From Oxalobacteraceae bacterium (GTDB lineage: Bacteria > Pseudomonadota > Gammaproteobacteria > Burkholderiales > Burkholderiaceae_D), in the NCBI GenBank assembly GCA_027490465.1, contig JAIXXZ010000110.1, positions 1-36,796 of the forward strand: 36,796 bases of DNA, written 5' to 3'. The position numbers were made by a program, and so were the translations under genes. The notes beneath the pieces are model-generated. The model had not been told where the DNA came from. It saw nothing but the letters and a program-made list of their open reading frames with translations, and made no database searches. This document shows positions 18,468 to 25,576 of the stretch, piece after piece (the stretch's first letter is position 1; every line of letters begins with the position of its first letter).

Positions 18468-18820
18468 AATCGTCTGAAGATGCGCAATTAAGGTACAACT
18501 TCGTAACTACGACGGCAAATAAGTTCAAGAAGCAAGGGGGCGATGCCATCGTCGCCCGACGACGCGATGGCGTCTCACCGAAGGATTGAGGGAAATTACC
18601 TGACGGCTGGTGCGAATCCGGTCAGGACTGACGCATGTTGGAAGACGACTCGTCGAGAGACAGGGAAAACATCAAGGTCACCGTCACGCCCAACTTTGAG
18701 GCGGAAAACGGAACTAGCAGTGAATCTCTATCGCTTGGTTGCCATTGGGGTCGATGGTGATGGCCGATCACGTGGAGATAAAAATATTTCTCAAGATGGG
18801 CAAATCATCTTGTCACCATA
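18468..18820. other. Intergenic region upstream of ankB
   Basis: About 350 nt without a convincing gene. It holds a GCCATCG/CGATGGC hairpin at 18545-18570 and the riboswitch-like segment described separately. The remainder (about 18661-18820) matches nothing I recognise. A weak TGAACT-N15-TTACGAA element lies on the minus strand at 18500-18527 in the position of an ankB promoter, but it fits the hrp box poorly. Confidence 0.4.
18585..18645 (+). promoter_or_regulatory. Possible degraded cobalamin-riboswitch core
   Basis: The + strand reads GAGGGAA, then a hairpin (CCTGAC...GTCAGG) carrying GGTGCGAATCCGG, then CTGACGCA. This resembles the order AGGGAA / GTGCGAATC / GCTGACGCGCA in B12 riboswitches of the btuB type. 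The spacer after GGGAA is longer than usual, and I cannot find the 3' half. The gene that would be controlled is missing; downstream is the adenosyltransferase remnant in the opposite direction. It may be a relic or a chance match. Confidence 0.3.
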
Positions 18821-18999
18821 TCAGACGCGCTCACGACCTTTCTGCCACAACACATCGCCACCGCCCGCATAGCGGTTCAGCACGCGGGCCAGTACAAAGA
18901 GCAAATCAGACAAGCGATTGCCATACTGTCGTGGCTGCGCGTTGAGTTCTTCAGCGAGACCCAGTGCGACAATCGCCCGCTGAGCACGCCGACAAACGC
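18821..18999 (-). pseudogene. Remnant of the cobalamin adenosyltransferase gene (C-terminal about 58 codons)
   Basis: This matches the 3' end of the intact gene at 22282-22836 and is still in frame to a stop. It reads R-R-A-Q-R-A-I-V-A-L-G-L-A-E-E-L-N-A-Q-P, then R-L-S-D-L-L-F-V-L-A-R-V-L-N-R-Y-A-G-G-G-D-V-L-W-Q-K-G-R. The N-terminal two thirds are absent; at about 19000 the sequence changes directly to dxs sequence. That junction is the scar of a tandem duplication. Confidence 0.88.
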
Positions 19000-19215
19000 T
19001 GACGACCGCTTATCGCTATGCCGGCCCGGTCCAATGTTGAGAATAGGCGTTTTATCAAGCCGCTGAGGCACTTGAGATTGCCGGATCCGTTCATCGACTA
19101 TGGTGAGGCACAACAGCTGCTCGCACAATTCGGGTTGGATGGTGAAGGTATCGCCGCATCGGTCACGCAGCGTCTGGGAAAAACTGAACCAAGATTGGTC
19201 GTCAATAACTCCTAG
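19000..19215 (+). pseudogene. dxs remnant 2 (eroded 3' third)
   Basis: The segment begins with L-T-T-A-Y-R-Y-A-G-P (dxs near 12181), skips to R-F-I-K-P-L (dxs near 12400), skips again, then follows the dxs C-terminus to the end ([26 protein letters not shown], stop). A 65-codon open frame from 19018 exists, but the catalytic parts are gone, so it is a relic. It is followed by a copy of the dxs terminator and then ankC, repeating the dxs-terminator-ankA order. Confidence 0.88.
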
Positions 19216-19251
19216 AAAAATTGCGTGGCTTGTTTTTAAAAGGTGAGAAAA

Positions 19252-19277
19252 AACGACGCTTCGGCGTCGTTTTTTTT
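19252..19277 (+). terminator. Duplicated dxs-type terminator
   Basis: Perfect stem AACGACGC / GCGTCGTT with a TTCG tetraloop and a T-run. It has the same design as the terminator after the intact dxs. It now follows a dead gene and would insulate ankC from upstream transcription. Confidence 0.85.
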
Positions 19278-19306
19278 GCGCGTTCAGGGTGAACGATGGG
19301 GTTTAT

Positions 19307-19336
19307 TTGGTTACTTAACTTGGCATTGCTTATAAG
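19307..19336 (+). promoter_or_regulatory. Possible sigma70-type promoter of ankC
   Basis: TTGGTT and TATAAG separated by 18 nt, ending 33 nt before the ankC ATG. A GTTCA-GGG-TGAAC palindrome lies just upstream, near 19282-19294. The match is moderate and unproven. Confidence 0.35.
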
Positions 19337-19369
19337 CATCAACCCTGACATCGTTATGAAAGCCCAGTC

Positions 19370-22276
19370 ATGAGCCCCTACTCTTCCAATACTTCATCAA
19401 GCAATCCCAATATCCAACAGCAGTATGCGCAGCAGCAAGCAGAGCAGCGGCGTGCCGCACAGCAGCAAGCAGAGCAGCGGCGTGCCGCACAGCAGCAAGC
19501 AGAACAGCAGCGTGCCGCACAGAACCCGCCAGTGGGTGCACCTCCCGAACAGGCGCCGCGCATGGTGCAGCGCAATCGGCAGCAGCAGGACGCAGTCCGC
19601 GACGAGATGGATATTGATACCGGTGACGACGATGTCCGCGCACCAAAGCGCAAGCGCGAAGAAGCGGGTGAGCTGATGGAAGGCGAAGACAGGGCCCCCA
19701 AAAAAATCCGGCTTGATCCGCCACCGGAAGCGGGGCCGGATGTGCGACTAGTGGCACGCGGCGACATGGCAATGCCAGTGCCAGCAATTCCGACTGCGCC
19801 CCTCACAAGTGAGGCACTTAAAACAGCCATCCAATCTGATGACCTCGAGACAGTAATTTACTTACTCGACGCAGGTGTGGTGATGGGTCGAGGACTGAAG
19901 AAAGCACTGATGTATGCCGCAGCGAAGGACAGCGCAGCGACTGTCAGAGAGTTGTTACGTCGTGGCGCCGACATCAATGCGCAGGATGACATGGGTTACA
20001 CAGCGTTAATGAGGGCTGCATGCAAAGGTAACGTTGATGCCGCGATGGTTTTGCTGGACGCTGGTGCGTCAACTAGTGTGGAGGACAGTGAGGAAACTCC
20101 AGCAATAGTACTTGCTGTTCTTGCGGGTAGCACAGCGCTTGTTCGTGCATTACTGGAGCATGGCGCCGACATTGACGAACAAGACGAACACGATGATATG
20201 ACGGCACTTATGACGGCCGCGGAGGAGGGTAACGATAAAATTTTTTCGCTCTTGCTCAACGCAAAGGCGAATATTCATTTGACAGACGATAATGGATTGA
20301 CAGCTCTGGCCTATGCAACTTTACATGGAAGTACGGACATGCTGGAGCAGCTACTGAAACTGGGTGCCGATATCAATCACCGTTTCAATCTCTTTAAGTT
20401 CCCTCGTACAACGGTACTAATCTGTGCCGTTGACTACGAAAATTTTGAAAAAGCGAAGCTGCTGTTGGCTTGGGGCGCTGACGTCAATATTGCCAATGGC
20501 TCGGGCACGTCACCCCTGATGCACGCGGTGAAGAGCGGTAATGAGGAATTGTTTACCCTGTTACTCAGAGCTAACGCAAATATTCATGCGGCAGACAATG
20601 AAGGTAATACAGCGCTGACCTATGCAGCCAAAAAGGGAAATGTGGCAATGGTGGAGCAGCTGCTGACCCTGGGTGTCAACATCAACGCTTCTAATAATAA
20701 AGGCCTAACGGCACTGATGCTCGCCGCTGAGCTCGGGCATGAAAAAGTGTTTAATCTTTTAATCAAAAAAAGAGCGGATATTCATGCCACAGCCTGTCAT
20801 CGCGAAACGGTATTGATGTACGCCATCAAAGGAGGCAGCGAGGCGATTATGGATACCTTAGTCAGCTTGGGTGCTGATATCCATGCCCGAACTAGCAATG
20901 GCGAGACGGCACTGACCCATGCCATCGGATGGGGTCGAGTCGAGATGCTGAGGTTGCTATTGGCTTTGCGCGTCAACGTCAATACTGCCGATCACGCCGG
21001 TAATTCACCACTGATGGAAGCGGCACGTAGGGGTAATGCCGAAATGTTCAGGCTCTTGTTCGATGCCGGTGCGGCTATCCATTCGATAAATAATCGCGGT
21101 CAAACGGTGATGATGCATGCTGTGGTGGGCGGCAATGTGTGGATAGTAAAGACGTTACTGGATATCGCGCCTAACATCGATGCCGTCGATCGTTACGGTC
21201 GTACTGCTCTCATGCAGGCCGCAGCCTTCAATAAATTAGACATGCTCCAGTTATTGCTGGAACGCGGCGCCCAAGTCAATTTGCGCGGTACGCACGCCAA
21301 GAACGCGACGGTAACGGCTATCGAGCAAGGGAATATGCCTGCGCTTGAACTGCTGCTCGCTTATGGTGGCGAACCGCACAACATGCAAGGTACGCCGTCT
21401 CCGCTACTAGGTGACATGCGTCGACACCGCGCATTGTTAAAGCCGGGTTTCGTCGCCGATACCGTGACGCTGGAGGCGCTCTACGGCTCGTCCCTCTCAT
21501 CTCTGCCGCACATAAACTCAAACACTTCAGTCTCTGCCGAGCTAGTCAACATAGGCGAGGCAATGCAAATTTGCAGCCCGATTATGCTGCTGCTGAATGA
21601 ACAGTTGCATGCCTCCGATAAGCTGTGGCAGGTGTTGGCCGGTACAGGTGGTGAACTCAGTGCTGCTCAAAAAACAAGCAGTATCGTCGGCCTGCTGACC
21701 GGGCTGGGTGTCTGGATCCAATCTTGGTCGCCTGGTTGGAACCCGTATCAGGGAAATAATTTGAGCACGCAAGTCGAGGCGAACCTGGTGGCACTCGTCA
21801 AGCTGCAGGTCGAAAAGCTGGTCGCGCTGGGAGAACAGATGGAAATGACACTGGCTACTAGTCTCGAAACGCTCATGCCGCAGTGTGCGGAATACACGCA
21901 AGTGAAAAACGGCGCGCCGGTCGTCGAGATGACGGGGTTGCTGGCACACCTGACAGGGCAACTGGGTCTATACGATCCGCTGGCGGATCAGGTGGCGGCG
22001 GCGTGGTTCACGGCCGTGAACCAGCAGCAGCCGGTCATTACGGCGTCTTCGCTATTCCAGTCCGGCTTTGATGAGCAAGCCAGCGAGAGCGAGGCAGGAC
22101 AGGTCTTGCTGGCCGCGTTTGGGCGGGCGCTCAAACAGATCGATAGCGTCGCAGGTGGGTCGCTGTTGCGAACGTCAGCGCTGCAGGGACAGCAAGCCGG
22201 TCTCTATGCCGACCTCATGCTCCGTCAGCTGCATATGCTGATGCAGTTTGCAGATCAGGCAAGCGTGGCGTCGTAG
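19370..22276 (+). CDS. AnkC: large ankyrin-repeat protein with NLS (paralog of AnkA)
   Basis: This 968-residue paralog of AnkA keeps the same layout. A Ser/Asn-rich start is followed by three exact or near-exact 10-residue repeats (A-Q-Q-Q-A-E-Q-R-R-A). Next come M-D-I-D-T-G-D-D-D and a basic NLS: PKRKRE at 92-97 with KKIR at 111-114. About 16 ankyrin repeats run from about 150 to 650, and the shared helical C-terminal domain ends [12 protein letters not shown]. Compared with AnkA it has two extra repeats (66 residues) and lacks the Val-Asp-Glu-Gly insert. The upstream leader aligns with that of ankA down to ATGAAAGCC(A/C)AGTCATG. It ends 5 nt from the convergent adenosyltransferase gene. A nuclear-targeted effector role is inferred. 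Confidence 0.86.
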   Translation: MSPYSSNTSSSNPNIQQQYAQQQAEQRRAAQQQAEQRRAAQQQAEQQRAAQNPPVGAPPEQAPRMVQRNRQQQDAVRDEMDIDTGDDDVRAPKRKREEAGELMEGEDRAPKKIRLDPPPEAGPDVRLVARGDMAMPVPAIPTAPLTSEALKTAIQSDDLETVIYLLDAGVVMGRGLKKALMYAAAKDSAATVRELLRRGADINAQDDMGYTALMRAACKGNVDAAMVLLDAGASTSVEDSEETPAIVLAVLAGSTALVRALLEHGADIDEQDEHDDMTALMTAAEEGNDKIFSLLLNAKANIHLTDDNGLTALAYATLHGSTDMLEQLLKLGADINHRFNLFKFPRTTVLICAVDYENFEKAKLLLAWGADVNIANGSGTSPLMHAVKSGNEELFTLLLRANANIHAADNEGNTALTYAAKKGNVAMVEQLLTLGVNINASNNKGLTALMLAAELGHEKVFNLLIKKRADIHATACHRETVLMYAIKGGSEAIMDTLVSLGADIHARTSNGETALTHAIGWGRVEMLRLLLALRVNVNTADHAGNSPLMEAARRGNAEMFRLLFDAGAAIHSINNRGQTVMMHAVVGGNVWIVKTLLDIAPNIDAVDRYGRTALMQAAAFNKLDMLQLLLERGAQVNLRGTHAKNATVTAIEQGNMPALELLLAYGGEPHNMQGTPSPLLGDMRRHRALLKPGFVADTVTLEALYGSSLSSLPHINSNTSVSAELVNIGEAMQICSPIMLLLNEQLHASDKLWQVLAGTGGELSAAQKTSSIVGLLTGLGVWIQSWSPGWNPYQGNNLSTQVEANLVALVKLQVEKLVALGEQMEMTLATSLETLMPQCAEYTQVKNGAPVVEMTGLLAHLTGQLGLYDPLADQVAAAWFTAVNQQQPVITASSLFQSGFDEQASESEAGQVLLAAFGRALKQIDSVAGGSLLRTSALQGQQAGLYADLMLRQLHMLMQFADQASVAS
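19427..19516 (+). repeat. Three 30-bp in-frame tandem repeats in ankC
   Basis: Three consecutive 30-nt units encode A-Q-Q-Q-A-E-Q-R-R-A twice and then A-Q-Q-Q-A-E-Q-Q-R-A. The units differ by only a few bases, so expansion is recent. AnkA has only a single related Gln-rich stretch here. The repeats fall in the presumed secretion leader. Confidence 0.95.
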
Positions 22277-22281
22277 TTAAA

Positions 22282-22836
22282 CTAGGCGCGCTGGCGACCT
22301 TTTTCCCACAACACATCGCCACCGCCCGCGTGGCGGTTCAGCACACGTGCTAATACAAACAGTAAATCCGACAAGCGATTGACATACTGTCGCGGTTGCG
22401 CGTTGAGTTCTTCAGCGAGACCGAGTGCGACAATTGCCCGCTCAGCACGCCGGCAAACAGTGCGGCACACATGAGATTGGGCCGCAGCACGTGAGCCCGC
22501 AGGCAGGATGAATTCCGCGAGCACAGGCAGGGTGGCGTTGTACTTCGCCAGCAAGGTATCGAGTCGAATGACGTGGGTATCGGTGATGAGACTGAAACCC
22601 GGTATGCATAACTCGCCACCGAGATCGAACAAATCATGCTGGATCGTGACCAGTTCTTCACGCAGATCTTCCGGCATGTCTTCGCACAACAGCAGACCCA
22701 GATGGGAATTCAATTCATCCACATCACCCATGGCCTGAACGCGCAGGGCGTCCTTGGTGGTGCGGCTGCCATCACCCAGCCCGGTGGTGCCATCATCCCC
22801 CGTGCGAGTGGCGATTTTGGAAAGTCGGTTGCCCAT
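22282..22836 (-). CDS. ATP:cob(I)alamin adenosyltransferase, PduO type
   Basis: The enzyme transfers the adenosyl group of ATP to cob(I)alamin to make coenzyme B12. The 184-residue protein is a complete PduO-type trimeric enzyme. It has the N-terminal ATP loop T-R-T-G-D-D-G-T-T-G-L-G-D-G, the V-D-E-L-N-S-H-L-G helix, C-R-T-V-C-R-R-A-E-R, and the C-terminal Y-V-N-R-L-S-D-L-L-F-V-L-A-R. It is convergent with ankC and diverges from the FAD oxidase gene. Its 3' third exists as a remnant at 18821-18999, so it was the right-hand border of the duplicated unit. Confidence 0.95.
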   Translation of the reverse strand: MGNRLSKIATRTGDDGTTGLGDGSRTTKDALRVQAMGDVDELNSHLGLLLCEDMPEDLREELVTIQHDLFDLGGELCIPGFSLITDTHVIRLDTLLAKYNATLPVLAEFILPAGSRAAAQSHVCRTVCRRAERAIVALGLAEELNAQPRQYVNRLSDLLFVLARVLNRHAGGGDVLWEKGRQRA

Positions 22837-22975
22837 AGTGGATAAAAATAAAAGAGTCGGGGCGCAGGATACGGGAAAATGCCGCCTCTCGCCGCAAAAA
22901 CAAGGTTTTTCGCTGATTTTGAGCCGTTCGATGAACAGTCAAAGGGTACAATAGATTGCTTACGGAGAAACTTCC

Positions 22976-24385
22976 ATGAACCATCCTGCCCCACCTTCCG
23001 CCCTCAGACGCGAACTGCCTGAGGCACTGCTGGCCGAACTGAAGGCCGTATTCGCAGATCGGCTGTCGACCGCCATGGCGATGCGCGAGCACCATGGTCG
23101 TGACGAATCGTCTTACGATCCCATGCTGCCGGATGCGGTGGTATTTGCACACAGCTCGGAAGAGGTCGCTGCTGCGGTTCGTTTGTGCAATCAGTACCGT
23201 TTTCCCATCATTGCGTATGGGACAGGCACTTCGCTGGAAGGCCACATTCTGGCCTTGCAGGGCGGATTGTCCATCGATCTGTCGCAAATGAATCAGGTGG
23301 TTGCCGTGAACCCGGAAGATCTGACCGTGACGGTGCAGGCCGGTGTGACGCGCAAACAATTGAATACCGAGATCAAGGACACCGGATTATTCTTCCCCAT
23401 CGATCCGGGTGCGGATGCCTCGATCGGTGGCATGGCCGCCACCCGTGCGTCCGGTACGAACGCGGTGCGTTACGGCACGATGCGGGAAAACGTTTTGTCG
23501 CTGACGGTTGTCACGGCTGAGGGCAAAATCATCAGGACGGGTACGCGTGCCAAAAAATCATCGGCCGGATATGACCTGACACGTTTGTTCGTCGGTAGCG
23601 AAGGCACGCTGGGCATCATTACAGAAGTCACTCTGAAAATTTATCCGCAGCCCGAAGCCATCTCGGCAGCGGTCTGCTCGTTTAACGATATCGCCAGTGC
23701 TGTCAACACCGTCATCCAGACGATACAAATGGGTGTGCCAGTTGCACGGGTTGAATTCGTTGATGAAAATGGTGTGCGAGCCTTCAACAAGCACGACAAA
23801 CTCACGCTGCCTGAGAAACCTCTGCTGTTGTTCGAATTTCATGGCAGCGAATACGGCGTGAAAGAGCAAGCGGAACTGGTGCAGCAAATTGCTGATGAAC
23901 ACCAAGCCATTGGCTTTGAATGGGCGACACGCCCTGAAGACCGTTCTCGTCTTTGGCAGGCGCGTCACAATGCGTATTTCGCGTTGCTGCAATTGCGTCC
24001 TGGCTGTCGTGCGATATCGACCGATTGCTGTGTGCCGATTTCACGTCTGGCGGAATGTCTGCTGGAGACCAAAGCCGACTGTGAAAAAGAAAAAATCATC
24101 CACGGTATCGTCGGCCATGTCGGTGATGGAAATTTTCACGTACAGATGCTGGTTGATCCGAATGATCCTGAAGATATCGCGCGTGCAGAAGGCGTGAATG
24201 AACGCATGGTGCACCGTGCAATCGCCATGGATGGTACCTGTACCGGTGAGCATGGGATTGGTTTGCACAAAATCGACTTTTTGATTCACGAAACCGGTGA
24301 AGATGCGGTGGACATGATGCGATCGATCAAGCACGCGCTCGATCCGAATAATATTTTCAATCCTGGAAAGATCTTCCGCTGGTAA
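22976..24385 (+). CDS. FAD-linked oxidase, D-lactate dehydrogenase (cytochrome)-like
   Basis: This 469-residue flavoprotein of the PCMH/VAO family resembles Dld-type D-lactate dehydrogenases, which oxidise D-2-hydroxy acids and pass electrons to the respiratory chain. The FAD-binding domain shows G-T-G-T-S-L-E-G-H and P-G-A-D-A-S-I-G-G-M-A-A-T-R-A-S-G. The C-terminal substrate domain shows G-H-V-G-D-G-N-F-H and the conserved G-T-C-T-G-E-H-G-I-G. GGAG precedes the ATG, and a TACAAT -10-like box lies at 22947-22952 without a clear -35. It is followed by a LysR gene and the glcDEF operon, so it may share a role in 2-hydroxy-acid oxidation. The exact substrate is not certain. Confidence 0.88.
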   Translation: MNHPAPPSALRRELPEALLAELKAVFADRLSTAMAMREHHGRDESSYDPMLPDAVVFAHSSEEVAAAVRLCNQYRFPIIAYGTGTSLEGHILALQGGLSIDLSQMNQVVAVNPEDLTVTVQAGVTRKQLNTEIKDTGLFFPIDPGADASIGGMAATRASGTNAVRYGTMRENVLSLTVVTAEGKIIRTGTRAKKSSAGYDLTRLFVGSEGTLGIITEVTLKIYPQPEAISAAVCSFNDIASAVNTVIQTIQMGVPVARVEFVDENGVRAFNKHDKLTLPEKPLLLFEFHGSEYGVKEQAELVQQIADEHQAIGFEWATRPEDRSRLWQARHNAYFALLQLRPGCRAISTDCCVPISRLAECLLETKADCEKEKIIHGIVGHVGDGNFHVQMLVDPNDPEDIARAEGVNERMVHRAIAMDGTCTGEHGIGLHKIDFLIHETGEDAVDMMRSIKHALDPNNIFNPGKIFRW

Positions 24386-24424
24386 TTTTTCTGGCAGCTT
24401 TCCTGAAGCATAGATTACCTACTC

Positions 24425-25312
24425 ATGGCAACACGCATCCCACCGGTCCACGCGCTCTCAGCGTTTGAGGCAGCAGCGCGGCACGGTTCCTTCGCCTTGG
24501 CGGCAGAAGAGCTCTGCATTACCCCATCGGCGCTTTCGCATCGTATTCGCTTGCTGGAAGAGTTCGTAGGCGAGCGCTTGTTTCTGCGCGATGGTCGTAA
24601 CGTCGGTTTGTCGGAATTTGGACGGCGCTATCTGGACGTTGTGCGTCAGGCACTTCGTACACTCACTGATTTTCCGATGCCGCGCCGCGCTGCTTCAGTG
24701 CAGCCGCGTATCAAAATCACGGTGCCGCCAACTTTTGCACGCTATTTGCTCGTACCCAAGCTGGCGTCATTCACCGAAGAGCATCCCGATATCGCGGTCG
24801 AAATTTATTTATCGGTGCCGCTGTATGACCTCGCATTGGGTGAGAGCGATGTCGAGGTTCGTTTCGGGCCAGGCAAATACCCGAATCTGCAATGCGAAAA
24901 ATTGTTTTCGGAGCCTACCTTTGCGGTCGCGAGCCCGGACTATCTGCGCAAGGTAGGGGATATCAGCAAACCGGAAGATTTGCAGAAGGCGACATTGATC
25001 CGATCGGCGCTTGAGCCTTGGCAACCCTGGTTCGAGGCTGCCGGTCTTGACTGGTCTGAGCCCAGTACCGGGCTGCGGGTCGATGATCTCGGTTTGTTGC
25101 TGGAAGCTGTGCGTCGTGGCCATGGCATTGGTTTGACCCGCGAACACTTCGCGCGTGAATTGCTCGACAGTGGCGAGATCGTGCGTCTGTTTGACATGCA
25201 GACAGCGACGCCGCCGCATGCTTACTACGTGGTGTATGAAAAGCAGGCCGCCGAGCGTCCGGAAGTGGCCGCTTTTTTGCAGTGGACTCAGGCGACTTTC
25301 CGCAGCGCCTGA
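24425..25312 (+). CDS. LysR family transcriptional regulator (GcvA-like)
   Basis: The 295-residue regulator has an N-terminal winged helix-turn-helix (about residues 8-65; A-L-S-A-F-E-A-A-A-R-H-G-S-F, A-E-E-L-C-I-T-P-S-A-L-S-H-R-I). A periplasmic-binding-protein-like effector domain follows, with P-P-T-F-A-R-Y-L-L-V-P-K-L. The N-P-x-L/I-P-x-x-x-A-L-x-A-F-E-A-type start and S-A-L-S-H-R-I place it near GcvA-type LysR proteins. It lies between two D-2-hydroxy-acid oxidase loci in the same direction, so control of one or both is plausible. This is inferred from location only. LysR proteins often regulate divergent genes, but there is none here. Confidence 0.92.
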   Translation: MATRIPPVHALSAFEAAARHGSFALAAEELCITPSALSHRIRLLEEFVGERLFLRDGRNVGLSEFGRRYLDVVRQALRTLTDFPMPRRAASVQPRIKITVPPTFARYLLVPKLASFTEEHPDIAVEIYLSVPLYDLALGESDVEVRFGPGKYPNLQCEKLFSEPTFAVASPDYLRKVGDISKPEDLQKATLIRSALEPWQPWFEAAGLDWSEPSTGLRVDDLGLLLEAVRRGHGIGLTREHFARELLDSGEIVRLFDMQTATPPHAYYVVYEKQAAERPEVAAFLQWTQATFRSA

Positions 25313-25576
25313 TTATTAGCCCGCTCTTTGTAGCGGGGCAGCATGAGCGCCATTTAACAGAATGTGGCGTGCCAATGTCCTTTTTGCAGGGCCCTCACTG
25401 GTCATCATGGCCATGCTTTTGCAGGTGCTAGCCTGCCAGCTAAAAACTTTCATCGGTCACGTCAAAGCTTTTCAGCGGAAATCCGGTCAAATCGGGACTT
25501 TCGCAGGTAGCCTTTCGTTACACTAGCGTCCTTTAGTTTGCGGGCTGTGTTGCCGCGCGCTTTACCAGGATTCCCG
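25313..25576. other. Intergenic region between the LysR gene and glcD
   Basis: The region contains a hairpin right after the LysR stop (GCCCGCT / AGCGGGGC, one bulge, 25319-25339) without a T-run, which may end the LysR transcript. The rest should hold the glcDEF promoter, but I find no convincing -35/-10 pair. No gene-like frame is seen. Confidence 0.4.

Noticed and set aside
18543..18872. 109-codon plus-strand frame upstream of ankB
   Set aside because: It crosses hairpins and the adenosyltransferase remnant on the other strand; no recognisable domain.
19018..19215. Small open frame ending like Dxs, considered as a real short protein
   Set aside because: It is the eroded C-terminal end of a duplicated dxs with internal deletions; the catalytic parts are missing.
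12720..22840. Search for transposases or IS ends to explain the ank duplications
   Set aside because: No transposase or integrase reading frame, and no convincing terminal inverted repeats around the units; homologous or microhomology recombination explains the scars better.
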